This document shows, in pieces, positions 54,474 through 61,800 of a DNA stretch of 64,000 nt. This DNA is from Diorhabda sublineata. Taxonomy: Eukaryota; Arthropoda; Insecta; Coleoptera; Chrysomelidae. Where the stretch lies: positions 14,834,125-14,898,124 of the forward strand of contig NC_079475.1 of assembly GCF_026230105.1 (NCBI RefSeq), written 5' to 3'. The notes under the pieces are model-generated. The model was not told where the DNA came from. It searched no databases and saw only the letters and a list, made by a program, of their open reading frames with translations. A program made the translations under genes and the position numbers. Every line of letters begins with the position of its first letter. Position 1 is the stretch's first letter.

Positions 54474-56745
54474 AGCTTTAAGAAATTAATTGAACTTTGA
54501 TTATTGTGTTTCCTCTCCGCCATCCTCGACCTAAAGACTTGCGCCCATAAATACTGTTTTTTTAACAAGCACAATTAATATCAAGAATTAGAAAAAAAAA
54601 TGAATAATTATTGTAAAAAGTCTATAAAACAATATAATATGACAAAATGCGATCATTATGTGTAGTATCTTCAAACTTACCTGTTCTTGAAGCATCTCTT
54701 TTTATTCGTTCATAATCATGCCAGTCAATCTTTTCGTTGTCTACCAAAACTATCTGGAAACAAAAATTTGGTCATACAGATTGAGAGGAATCTAACAGAA
54801 ATATTAACAAAGAGGAATGTATTTAAAAAACTATGTAATAATTTCAATTCTTAAACAAATGTTACTACTGAGGGAATGAAATATGTTTTTTTGTTAAAAA
54901 AAATAAGAACCTAGTTGTTAATGTAATGAAATAAGTCTCGAAACTAAAAACTGAAGATTTTTTAAACTGCATAAGGCCCTTAACTATCCCTATGAATGTT
55001 GACACTTTGGTGTGTTTTATAGAGTCATTTAAAAAAAAAACTTTAGATCAGAATAGTTATTTTGGAACCATGTCATAACGCCGAACTTTGACAAGATTAT
55101 TTTCGAAATATACCAAGACTCAGAAATAAAGTGTATTTGGACGAAACTTGGTTTTGTACACACGACATAGTTAAATATGGTTGGGTTGATGATTCTGAAA
55201 AAATGTTTATTTAATTACAATAAGAATTTACAATTCTATTGGTTATTACTCTCGACTCAATCTATTCCTCTTTCTAACTAGTGCAAATTGTCAACAATTT
55301 TTTTACACTATCTTGCAATAGTATTTTTGTTATGGGAAATCCTAATCTCAGCATTTCTTTTGTCCATGTTACCAACATTTCCTCTGTTTCTTCCGACATG
55401 TAACATCTTATGCCCATTTTTCTCTTTATGGCATATTTTCCTCTGGTTTTATTCAGCAAAGTAACCCTAGGAAATTTTAATTTACGCCCAATAACAGCAA
55501 TTGGGACGCCTCTTTTGCATTCTGCTATAGCTGCTACAATATCATATTTGGTGTTTTCTTTTAAATTTTATTTCCTTTTACTTATAAGTAGCTTTTTCAT
55601 ATCTGGACCAATGGAAAACATCAAATATACCTAATGGAAGACATTTCGGACATAGTGTCTGTCATGCTTAAAAATAATTGGTGGTTGAAGCGAGTGAGCA
55701 AGAACCAAAACCATATTTATCTTTTCCAGTACTTTGAAATTCAATTAGCACCAATAAAAGACACATATATCTTCGATTGGGAGTATCAGAATTTTGAGTA
55801 CCCAATAGAAGACACCTGTACAAAACATTGAAACATCACTCTATCCTATACAGACGCATCTTCATCCAAATCTTTAAAATCTTTTTAAACCATCTGAATT
55901 AATGTTTTTAATAAATACTTAATATAGAAGCTATAAACTCGCGTGTTATTATTTTCAATTAGAAAACACAAACACTCACTTGTATGTTAGAATACTTGAG
56001 AAATTTGATCTACTCTTTGATCCAATAAAATGAATATGAATGCCTAAGGATACTACAATGTGGTTTAAAGTAAGTTACTTCACAAATATGCCAAGATACG
56101 CTTATTTTGCAAGCCAAGATGCTCTTATATTGCAAGCCAAAATATGCGTATTTTAGCCAACCTAAGTACAAAGTGAGCTATCAATTTAGACATGTGATTT
56201 ATAAAGTGAATAAATGAGACAACTCATAAACAACTGTTTAAATTTGTTTTGTCCATGACAATTTTTGGTAACATTACTCTGGACTTTCCCCTAGACCCCA
56301 AAAGTTGAAAATATGAGTCACTATATATACATTTGTAGTATCTCATTATATATTGGTGCAATTTCAAAGAAAACAAGTATCGGGGATCAAAGCTCATGAA
56401 AAATAATATTTTCATTAATCATTTCCAATTCTTGCCTACTTAAAGTATTCTTTAAACAACGTCTTATTATTGCTGCTGAAGGAAATTATATTAAATTTCT
56501 AATTATAGAGAATGTATTAATAACCGACGTCAATTGCATTGATATTAAAGGAGAATAATATATAAATATATTTTACTTACTGCCTCAGGAGCCACTGGTT
56601 CAATACCATTATTAATACCAAAATAAACACGACTGTCTATACGATAAGTTCTAGTTTTAAATATCCTATAAATTAATACAGTAAACACTACAGTCACGGA
56701 TGATAATAAAATATATTTTAATAAAGTTTTTAAATTTCTTCTCAT
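29867..56745 (-). CDS. Polypeptide N-acetylgalactosaminyltransferase, GALNT10-like (PGANT)
   Basis: Ten coding exons: 56745-56581, 54753-54681, 42005-41861, 41602-41436, 39135-38947, 38862-38685, 36569-36341, 35848-35627, 31692-31438 and 30040-29867. All frames join; 598 residues, as expected for GALNT10. The enzyme adds GalNAc from UDP-GalNAc to Ser/Thr in the Golgi, starting mucin-type O-glycans. Order of parts: short basic cytosolic tail MRRNLK, a signal-anchor helix (about 10-28), stem, GT-A domain with TVSVIVPFHNE, LVDDFS, the Mn2+-binding DSH (232-234), the Gal/GalNAc-T motif with WGGEQYE (335-341), VGHIYRK, and a C-terminal ricin-type lectin domain (about 457-598) with QYW and QKW repeats. 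DIRH and the RGEQGK stem are typical. GALNT10-like is my best subfamily match; other GALNTs cannot be fully excluded. The introns, up to 12.7 kb, are full of transposon debris. Confidence 0.95.
30840..31140 (+). pseudogene. Tc1-like transposase fragment in GALNT intron 9
   Basis: Plus-strand text: DKRSPYCYNAKVSEK-like region, RTSTHWCSSPTRVNRNAKSD, VPKLTLARRGDLRFAREHV-like, then NVNDEQWGSVLFSDESRVCN. The xxVLFSDESR motif carries the first catalytic Asp of Tc1 transposases. It shares the CAAGTCC(T/A)ACAAGAG segment with 39485-39535, so both belong to one subfamily. Confidence 0.78.
31438..31692 (-). CDS. GALNT exon 9: ricin-type lectin domain, first part
   Basis: Acceptor TAATCTAG, donor GTG/GTAAG. 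Encodes IRNVGVPELCVDSSKK, FTLTWHKDLRITKRTDCLDV and YSCHGMKGNQYWKYDV, with the CLD and QxW lectin motifs. Confidence 0.94.
31811..32434. mobile_element. Non-autonomous DNA element, 624 bp, 25-bp terminal inverted repeats
   Basis: The left end is AGCTCGGTTTATGCAGCCAA + AATTA. The right end in reverse complement is AGCTTCGTTTATGCAGCCAA + AATTA (23 of 25 match). The interior is AT-rich with no coding frame. It lies in GALNT intron 8. Confidence 0.85.
34063..35474. mobile_element. Inner inverted-repeat element nested in the pogo-like element
   Basis: The left end is TGTAAAGACTACAAGGTGTG + TTCTT. The right end in reverse complement is TGTAAAAACTACAAGGTGTG + TTCTT (24 of 25 match). Length about 1.41 kb. 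A GGATTTTAGATAT word sits just outside both ends (34049 and 35479). No transposase is intact; one short mariner-like patch lies at 34800-34870. The exact boundary and target duplication are uncertain because the symmetry extends a few bases past the obvious end. Confidence 0.75.
34800..34870 (-). pseudogene. Short mariner-like C-terminal patch
   Basis: The minus strand reads LQNILNGKKFVEKDNLTSNT, similar to the FLxNSLNGKxF...DLxSH segment near the C-terminus of Mos1-type transposases. Only about 21 codons; it could be chance. Confidence 0.4.
35627..35848 (-). CDS. GALNT exon 8: end of the catalytic domain
   Basis: The acceptor is ATATAG before AATTACAGAAGAG, not the nearer TTACAG, which would break the frame. 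Encodes NYRRVAEVWMDEYAEYLYKR, CKSFKWFMETIAFDLPL and PDDFGYGE. Donor GAGAG/GTATGT. Confidence 0.95.
36341..36569 (-). CDS. GALNT exon 7: Gal/GalNAc-T motif
   Basis: Acceptor ATTACAG, donor AAGG/GTAAG. Encodes SPVMAGGLFAISRKFFWELG, GYDEGLDIWGGEQYELSFKI and SRVGHIYRK. Confidence 0.96.
36680..37935. repeat. Minisatellite, about 81-bp unit, about 16 copies, with higher-order repeat
   Basis: The word (C)TGCAGGGTGAGTATGTCGTT recurs at about 36755, 36836, 36912, 36991, 37072, 37152, 37233, 37315, 37395, 37476, 37559, 37638, 37715, 37795 and 37876, with a degenerate start at 36688. Units also contain CAAAGAAATTCTGTCAGTTT and TTACAATAAAAGTC. Units at 36965-37120 recur almost unchanged at 37769-37925 (offset 804 bp, ten units), so the array grew partly by block duplication. 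It lies in GALNT intron 6. Confidence 0.97.
38392..38490. mobile_element. Solo-LTR-like repeat, fragment copy C
   Basis: GTGAAGCCTGTCCTGTTCTA, then AAGTTTGGCGGATGCGG and AGACCATT, match the start of the repeats at 21772 and 22965 in order and spacing. Only the first about 100 bp are present. Confidence 0.55.
38685..38862 (-). CDS. GALNT exon 6
   Basis: It follows an 84-bp intron (38863-38946) that is itself open in frame, so this join is easily missed. Using ATTCTTCAG as acceptor restores LLEPIAQDYKTCVCPFIDVI, then ARGAFDWEFFYKRLPLLPED. Donor TTTAA/GTGAGT. Confidence 0.93.
38947..39135 (-). CDS. GALNT exon 5: DxH motif
   Basis: Acceptor TTTTGTAG, donor TTAG/GTATAT. Encodes DDYLAANLTKVRTIHLPERS, GLIRARLAGAREATADVLI and FLDSHTEANVNWLPPLL. 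Confidence 0.94.
39300..39650 (+). pseudogene. Tc1-like transposase fragment in GALNT intron 4
   Basis: Includes GNLTLSRDW-like HTH text near 39376, CAAGTCCAACAAGAG at 39505 and the LTSAHRAHVLPENTLI-like region near 39590. It is related to the fragment at 30840-31140. Fragmentary and full of stops. Confidence 0.55.
39640..39884 (+). other. Lys/Arg-rich open frame, possible LINE tail
   Basis: An 84-codon plus-strand frame with GKRRIRWQWKNKEYDSKDKT and KDRKEWKQLVKKGF. RKEWKxLV echoes the C-terminal DRxEWRxLV of non-LTR reverse-transcriptase proteins. The match is weak and low-complexity Lys content could explain it. Confidence 0.25.
39975..40655. repeat. Tandem repeat, 4 copies of about 170 bp, coding-like
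   Basis: GGGAAAATATAATTAAG starts at 40029, 40198, 40368 and 40538 (steps 169, 170, 170). The first three copies keep an open plus-strand frame with HAVFAAVKSAAYxFKEVxNK and NLYLKVLRTTGGDWG; the fourth has a frameshift near 40610. The step is not a multiple of three (169-170), so the copies lie in different frames, each ended by a TAG or similar. Origin not recognised. Confidence 0.92.
40740..41370 (+). pseudogene. hAT-type transposase C-terminal remnant
   Basis: FFGKINILSRYIQNHEVLHV near 40760, LGHELEKNQP near 41038, and LFLTIPASTATTERSFSILK + RKL at 41296-41370. The last is the hAT dimerisation motif (TxPxSTAxxERSFSxLKxIK). The text between is broken by stops and frameshifts. It lies directly after the 4 x 170 bp array. 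Confidence 0.75.
41436..41602 (-). CDS. GALNT exon 4: nucleotide-binding start of the GT-A domain
   Basis: Acceptor TTTTTAG, donor AAAC/GTAAG. Encodes LPTVSVIVPFHNEHWTTLLR, RTAVSVINRSPPHLL and EIILVDDFSSK. Confidence 0.95.
41861..42005 (-). CDS. GALNT exon 3
   Basis: Acceptor TTTCTAG, donor TAGG/GTAAG. Encodes RGEQGKAAYLDNSETAQYDA, then LYKVNGFNALLSDKIALDR and AVPDIRHVG. Confidence 0.94.
42251..42273. repeat. Interstitial insect-telomere-like AACCT repeat
   Basis: Four uninterrupted AACCT units followed by AGG, that is TTAGG repeats on the minus strand, then a 45-bp purine run (AGGAAAGGGGAAAAGGAAAG type). TTAGG is the usual insect telomere unit. Confidence 0.7.
42809..43996 (-). mobile_element. 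Mariner-like element (DUF4817/HTH type) with terminal inverted repeats, inactive
   Basis: The ends are AGGTGTACGCCGGGAAGGTA... at 42809 and, in reverse complement from 43996, AGGTGTCCGCCGGGAAGGTA... (about 29 of 33 match). The transposase starts at ATG 43884-43886 (MEKYSVNQRVLIVKTFYQNQ), then after a frameshift RTIYRVENDFEERGTVADRP, RRRAQELALQRTTLAIILHK, a scrambled centre, and DVDWPPQSPDLTAPDFFLWG with YLKSKSYANKPETLEQLKQN at 43220-42912. That is the complete order of this transposase family with the last catalytic Asp visible. Frameshifts and stops in the middle make it non-functional. Confidence 0.9.
45070..45200 (-). pseudogene. RTE-like endonuclease-domain fragment
   Basis: The minus strand reads LLDARTQNQIGHVLIDNKYQ, the conserved TxNQIDHVLID segment of the apurinic endonuclease domain in RTE-like non-LTR elements (Asp replaced by Gly). 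The more GC-rich stretch upstream (44440-45060) may belong to the same element but was not recognised. Confidence 0.65.
45395..46055 (+). pseudogene. Mariner transposase pseudogene
   Basis: In broken frames: VYGDLCSPFSTIEHCSKLFR, TSPENVKGKINKL, VTGEETTIFFTMILHPK-like region with the first Asp lost, TKKVMILGPRGYPFD, RCALSS/FLHDNAPLSKAPI, HHIAFIYHPPTI, and a C-terminal KRYEKYVEMKEEYIEK-like end at 46055. The order is that of mariner transposases; many stops. Confidence 0.85.
47632..48451. mobile_element. Non-autonomous element with AAACCGGACCCC terminal and internal boxes, about 820 bp
   Basis: The ends are GAAAGTACCCTAAACCGGGC + CCCT (47633) and, in reverse complement, AAAAGTGCCCAAAACCGGAC + CCCT (48449 back), about 20 of 24 matching. 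A second inverted pair lies inside: TTAAACCGGACCCC at 47993 and GGGGTCCGGTTT at 48236. The interior is AT-rich and non-coding. Confidence 0.75.
48904..49110 (+). pseudogene. THAP-domain remnant 1
   Basis: ATG at 48904 opens MTYRWCIVPECTNTSIKTAN, then KVFEQVPPEEKRRKQWFQAI: the CxxxxC and PxxxxxRxxW parts of a C2CH THAP zinc finger. After a frame break RSGHFKHY follows, where the family has CSxHF, so the third zinc Cys is now Arg. Likely from a THAP-containing DNA transposon. Confidence 0.7.
49177..50230 (+). pseudogene. THAP-domain transposon gene remnant 2, intron still visible
   Basis: ATG at 49177: MGHQSCCVVNCKNTSRKSKC, KFYKFA..ATATWKINQRNR, then TAG where Trp is expected, IAAVKR. After a putative intron (about 49325-49570, acceptor TTTTTAG) the domain continues with VDGSPWVPKPYDYICSDHFI and KKSDDELSSSYISTIFPSI. 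Together these give the C2CH zinc ligands and the closing xxPS motif. A further acceptor-like TTTCAG (about 49800) precedes YKRLLNRRMKITSPSKSS and the linker, with frameshifts to about 50230. The retained intron argues for a DNA-transposon or gene copy, not a processed copy. Confidence 0.7.
50349..50552 (-). other. Open frame of unknown origin beside the THAP remnants
   Basis: 67 codons: MIIFNGTKDMDIIIKTGFQS, ISHEINFQPEIMTKGKNLVV, AGHVREVEEHRRNFD. It reads like part of a real protein. It may be the second gene of a two-gene THAP transposon (for example a YqaJ-type protein), but I cannot confirm this. Confidence 0.3.
51240..51590 (+). pseudogene. THAP-domain remnant 3, split by an intron-like gap
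   Basis: Plus strand: RRDCASVKPGSPVYVCEDHF at about 51286-51345, the CxxH half of a THAP finger, followed by a GTAAGT-like donor. At about 51417 NYMMWKLTQCKKTAIPTEFD + CQKNRKR continues the domain with its AxPTxF end. The N-terminal half is not clear. A different subfamily from remnant 2. Confidence 0.6.
52090..52275 (+). pseudogene. Mariner transposase C-terminal fragment
   Basis: SDYWLFSKICFEKQI with a frame change to EIVAETEVYFQ...TEAVLMDKTKF. SDYxLF and VAETxxYF are the C-terminal mariner motifs. Confidence 0.55.
52998..54290. repeat. LTR-like tandem array, about 2.7 diverged units of 460-500 bp
   Basis: CCTGT(T/C)CCAGGGAATT recurs at about 53004, 53501 and 53961. Each is followed by AA(G)TTACCT, then in two or three units CCAACA...CCCTCTACCTTCCA, CACGAAGTCAACGGG, a GGAAGGGG...GTGTGG...GTGCACCCCT(C/T) block and CAATAAAACA(G/A)TATTTCTT before the next unit. 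AATAAA near the unit end and the repeated layout suggest LTRs of one retroelement. Internal coding sequence is absent. Confidence 0.7.
53039..53097. repeat. (TA)n microsatellite
   Basis: About 59 bp of perfect alternating AT inside the first LTR-like unit. Confidence 0.97.
54406..54471. repeat. (TA)n microsatellite
   Basis: About 66 bp of alternating TA, 210 bp upstream (in genomic order) of GALNT exon 2. Confidence 0.97.
54681..54753 (-). CDS. GALNT exon 2 (73 bp)
   Basis: Acceptor TTTCCAG, donor ACAG/GTAAG. Encodes IVLVDNEKIDWHDYERIKRD ASRT. The DWxDYExIKRxxxRTG pattern is the conserved stem before the catalytic domain. Confidence 0.9.
55110..55210 (+). pseudogene. Tc1/mariner-type DDE fragment
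   Basis: VYLDETWFCTHDIVKYGWVD resembles the xYLDETWxxxxxTxxxxWxD block around the first catalytic Asp in an insect transposase group. A fragment of about 30 codons. Confidence 0.5.
55274..55600 (-). pseudogene. Pogo/jerky-type transposase N-terminal fragment (psq-like HTH)
   Basis: ATG at 55598-55600, one early TAA, then NTKYDIVAAIAECKRGVPIA, VIGRKLKFPRVTLLNKTRGK and YMSEETEEMLVTWTKEMLRL GFPITK. This is a pipsqueak-type helix-turn-helix followed by the second DNA-binding segment (LTxExExxLVxWxxxMxxxGFPxTK) of CENP-B/pogo-like transposases. The DDE core is missing. Confidence 0.8.
56581..56745 (-). CDS. GALNT exon 1: signal anchor
   Basis: ATG at 56743-56745; donor GGCA/GTAAGT. Encodes MRRNLKTLLKYILLSS then a hydrophobic stretch to IYRIFKTR and the stem ending PVAPEA. 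An in-frame GTG lies 24 bases upstream, but no ATG does. Confidence 0.85.
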
Positions 56746-58641
56746 ATTGACGATCACAGACAATTCCACATAGGGATATTTTGATTACACAACTGAAGCC
56801 GCGTTGGATTTTATCACCTCATTGCTGATAAGATTATTTATTTATTTGTGCTTATACTTTTGTATTTTTTAACCTAACATTTTTATTTGGAAAATAACTT
56901 GGTCCCTTGGTTGACAATATCACCAACTGACCTCGTGATAACTAACAAACGAAATAATTTACATTCACCATTCCACCTTTATGAAGAGGTAAAAATTTTG
57001 CATAGAGTAGTAATAAACAAAGTTTCGCAATAACAAAGTTTAAAGTTGGTCGGTTTATGTTGTATGTTTTACACCCGTCAAGGTCGTCAACCAATTAAAA
57101 GACATACGTTTTAACGAAAGCTCGGAACTAATCAACTAACAAAGCTCATAATTTCATTGGTTTAGTTCTATGAACCAACATGTATTTTATGTTGCCTAAC
57201 ATCCAAAACAAAAGACTATAATGAAAATATTAATTTCCAATAATGATGCTTATCTAGAAAATGAACTTTTTCATAAATTTCTATAGTTTTTAACACGCTA
57301 TATTAGCTTCACTTGTATGTGGGTTTGTTTATAAATCTCTTTGGACTAAAAGCAAGTAGATTATTTGATAAAAGTTTCGATGTCCGTGTTAAAAACTAAG
57401 CACTTGGACAACCTTACCAACTACACCGTTATGACTCGAGATCAGTTTCGACGAGATGTAGGTATATAAGCAGTGAAGTTATTATTACCAGGAGGGTGGT
57501 ATTAATTATAATTATAGTTTTAAAAAAAGCACGAAAACTCGTTTTCATAGCATTTGATACTAACGCTTTTAAAACATATCAAACAAAAGTTGAAAATATT
57601 TTTTTTAAATAAGCTTCAAACAATAATGAATGAAAAATACTAATATTATTGTGAAAAGTGTGTTGCGCTTTGTCTCATTAATTTTATTCCTTATTTTAAA
57701 AATTAATTTCAACTTTTTAGTTTGATCTGCTTTAACAGCATGTTTTTCAGTTTTTTAAAACTATACTTATTAAAAGGAAAACCGAAAAAAGTTACAGAAT
57801 AATTGCGGATTTTATTTTTCTTCCGCTGCCCCAATAAAACGTTTCTACAGTCAAAAGACGTGAATTATTCTAACCATTGCAATTTCTCATACTAAAAATA
57901 GCCAATATTGACAACGTTGTAAAAAATTTTAATATCAATCAAGTGATTATAATGTTCGGGTAAATTCCATCTTTGCTGAATATTTTAAGTAGTAGTATCT
58001 GCACTGGAAGCTCTGTCGATAACCAAGTTATCATCTTCAGAGACTAAATGTAAACTGTTTCCTTCAGTCTCTGAAGACGATAACTTGGTTATCGAAACGC
58101 ACCTCAGACAGTGTAATTGTGAGTGTCGGTGTAGGGGTGTAGTGTAAATAGTATGTTCAGTATAAATATCACCATCCAACTTAGTCTGAAGCATTATGCA
58201 CTCATGATTGGGTACTCAAGTTGTGCAATTGAAAAGCAACAACTGTATAACGCACTCGCCGATTTTAGGTTGTATATTTATGTCAAATTTTTCCTCTTTA
58301 CCCTCTAGATAGCAGCGCCGTGCCATGGCCATTTCGTACACTTGAAACACGGACAAGATAACCACGTCGCTTTTTAGAAATGGGTTTTAGTTTCCAGATC
58401 TGTATATAAGAACGTATCCAGCAGCAATTGTTGGGTACGTGTTCGTAATAGGTTATGGTCATGCGTAGTGCATCAAAGTTCGAAATATGATCAGAACATA
58501 ATGTTGGAACAAACTTAACAACAGAGATTGTTAGTTTCAACAATTGCTGTGGACATTGTCAACAACTTACTCAAAAAACTTCGGGAAATGGCAGGAAAGA
58601 GCAGTTCAGGTATCAACATCTAGAAACATGAACAAATTACT
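56746..58641. other. Spacer between GALNT (5' end) and RRP43 (3' end)
   Basis: Tandem minus-strand genes. No gene seen. The GALNT promoter should lie just above 56745. The hairpin repeat at 58017-58094 is the only structured feature noted. Confidence 0.6.
58017..58094. repeat. Inverted repeat, 29-bp arms, 20-bp loop
   Basis: The left arm 58017-58045 is CGATAACCAAGTTATCATCT + TCAGAGACT. The right arm 58066-58094 is its reverse complement with one mismatch. Related words (GATAACTTCAGTCTCTGAAG) occur at 10559-10590. Confidence 0.95.
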
Positions 58642-58855
58642 TTATTTACGATCTTTAAGTGCGGTGTTTATCAAATTTTTAATAAGCGGTACTCTTTCTT
58701 TGGATTCCTTGATACAATGCTGTAATTCTTTATGAGCCAGTGGACTGCCTCCGGGTTTGTGTATGCAACATAATTCATTATCATTAAATACTATCGTTAA
58801 AATCCCAGTACATAGGTTTTCTTCTTCTACAGTTGGATCCTTCAGGATGAATTTA
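58642..58855 (-). CDS. Rrp43: RRP43 exon 5 and stop
   Basis: Acceptor GTTTTTAG. Encodes KFILKDPTVEEENLCTGILT, NDNELCCIHKPGGSPLAHKE and the C-terminal helix to KDRK, TAA at 58642-58644. Confidence 0.94.
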
Positions 58856-61800
58856 CTAAAAACGGAAAATTATGCATCCGGTGGTTAAATATTTATAATA
58901 AAAGTTACAAAATCATATACAAGGGAGGTTTGGCGGGAAGTTATTTTTTAACGGGACTATAGCTCTACAGTTTTTAGACCATTATACAGCTGTATAATAG
59001 AAGTGTTTAATAATAACACTGGTCGACAAAAATACAAAAATATGAAAAAAATATTTAATATTTATTAAAAAAAAATTTCACGGTTTTTAAATCCTATATA
59101 TATTGACAATATTTATAGTTTACATCTAATAAACATCCCTCACATCTATTTAAAAAAAATCACTTTAAATATCAATTAGTTCTACTTTTTCCTTTTATGA
59201 GGGGTTGCACTTTCTCTTTATAAAAACCAACAGTAATCACTCATCATGGCCGAATCCCATCGACCTTAATACCGAATTTCCATTGTTCTAATATCTTGGT
59301 GGAACCTTTCACCCTGCTCATCACTGACAGCTCCCAAATTTTCGGGACAAAATGTCAGATGGAAATGAATTTTCAATGACATTCGAGCACCAAGAGATTC
59401 GTAGGCGTCTAGAAGTTCATCAACTAACTGTTGATAGTTTGTATTCATATTGTTGTCCAAAAATCCCCTCACTATACTAACAAATGCCTTCCGTGCCCTA
59501 AGTTCCTGTCTAGTGAGCTTTTTTGCAAAATTGACATCATCCAGCAATTTTCTTATTTGAGGCCCAATAAAAATAAAGGTTGTTTAAAACATGATTTTGT
59601 AGGGCTTTTCAAGAGATACAAGACAATTTGAATTAAATTCCTTAATATCCCTTAATTTTTAAATAGGGTGAATTTAAAGGACTAGTATAAAGTGGAGTTC
59701 GCTCGTAAATAGATGTTATATCTCGCCAAATATTCACTATTTACAAAATCTACGCACACATACACACACATCTTCTTAATTAGTTCTGGATCCACTGTAT
59801 TTATCAATGCCGCTACTATTATCAGTTTGATAAAGGAATTATTCCATAAAGATTTAAAATAGTATAAATGGTTTTCGGAACAGGAAATATGAATATAATC
59901 AATTTTGAATACTAAACTTACTCATCAAGTATTGCAAAAGTAGTAGACACAGGTATATGGTGCACATTGATTGCTCTTCTTTCTTCTAAATTGACTTGAA
60001 TATTATCAACAGCTGGATCATAGTCAATAAATGGTAAAGTTGCTAAAACAATTAAATAACATGATTCGGAAATAGTTGAATGACGATAGATAATACGAAA
60101 AGTCGTGAGACTTAAACATAGATGGCGATGCCAGTGTCAAATCTATATGACGTTTATGAAGTATCAACTTTCAAAAAACAAAATTTCATGACATTTCGAT
60201 TAGTTAGAAAAAAGTGACATCCATTTAAATGAAGCTACTTTTGTTAGTTTCAAAACAATTTCGTGTGTAATTGGACATTGGACATTGTAGGCTTGCTTTT
60301 GCAGTAAGTATCACCACTGTACCCTCAAATGCATCAAATGATCCTTTCTATAGTCAGTAAAGGAAAAATGCCATTCTGCCTCTACACCAAAGTCATCGAC
60401 CCACTAGCGATAATTTTGAAAATGCTTCAAGTCCCTAAACTGATTTGAAATCACACCCTCTAACAAAGCTAATATAACACAGACAGAAGAGATAACTGAG
60501 AATGAGCCTGTTGGGTACATATTATTGAACTTATAAAAATTATTATTCAACTATGAACCCATCAGTCTCCCACTTTGAAATTTATAGAATAACTTATCAA
60601 ATATTCAATCTTTTTATTTGAAAATTTTCAAAAAGGCACTTTTTGAGTAAATCAGAAACATAAGTTTGTATGTATATCAAAAGACAGAGCATTTGAAATT
60701 GAATAAAATGACACCACTCCCATCACACTAGCTTAAAAAGGAGAAAACCTATAGTTATTTCAAAATATGCCTGTTACGTTTTTTTGTGGATTTTGGAAAA
60801 CTTGGCATTTTTCTTAATTTCTATAAGGAGAACCTCCATACCCAAATTTCATTAAAATCTAAAGGGATAGGGGTTTATACCCCTTGTTGCAGCGTTGGAT
60901 TTAGAAGTAGTAGGACATGGGGCTAAAATCAACCTAGGGCCTACTTAAGGAGATCAAAATCAGCTCTAACTTTTTTAAATGTAATACATTAGTTCAAATT
61001 AAATATAAATTATAAGTAAAAATAAATTCAAATCTTATTTCATACTATATATAATTTTTATTTAATAAACATCTTTCTCTGCTTCACAATTCACTATAGG
61101 TATCATTACTAGCAATTGGTAGGCTATATATTAAGAAAAGTTTCGATCATATCTGATTCAATGATCCAATTGTGCATTTTCAATGGTATTTGTATTATTA
61201 GTATTTGTATTATTAATCAATTCAGGTTGGAGTTTGATAATAGGAATGAATTGCTGTAATTCACAAAATCATCCAAATTGTAGTTTATTCGAATATATTT
61301 CTACTAGAGATTTTACTCGCACTTCTGATTCATCATTTACATTTTGAATGCATGTAATTTAGATTTTATTATTATTTAGAGTATCAAATTATTATATAGA
61401 GAAAAAATTAAGTGTGTGGATTAAATTAGACTAATTCATTCATTTCATTTAAATTTAAATATTGCTTCTAAAACAAATGATTGAATTAGTAATTTTGCAG
61501 GGCCTCTGCTAGACCCTCTCTAAATCCGATGCTACCATGTTGATTTGATACAGAATAACCTCTCTGTAATTTTAAAAGTTAATCTCTTTATGCTCTTATT
61601 CTAGTTCTGGCCCTTATTACTAAAAATGAAACATTACTTCTTATTCTAATAACATTATTCTCTGTTCTGCCTCAAAATGTTACTATGATGTCACTATGAA
61701 TTTAGCTGTTTACTTGTAGTTTATTTTTAAAGTTGATACACTAGAGAGAAAATTAGAAGCATTTATAACTTAGAACTTACCTGTTTTTAATGCTCCCACC

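Larger units (their letters stand above)
42006..54680. other. GALNT intron 2, 12.7 kb
   Basis: No host exon was found inside. It carries the telomere-like word, two mariner pseudogenes, a LINE piece, an inverted-repeat element, three THAP remnants, a mariner tail, an LTR-like tandem array and two TA microsatellites, listed separately. Gaps such as 46500-47600 and 51900-52100 hold nothing I recognise. Confidence 0.7.

Noticed and set aside
54302..54574. Open frame with (YI)n run
   Set aside because: It is produced by the TA microsatellite.
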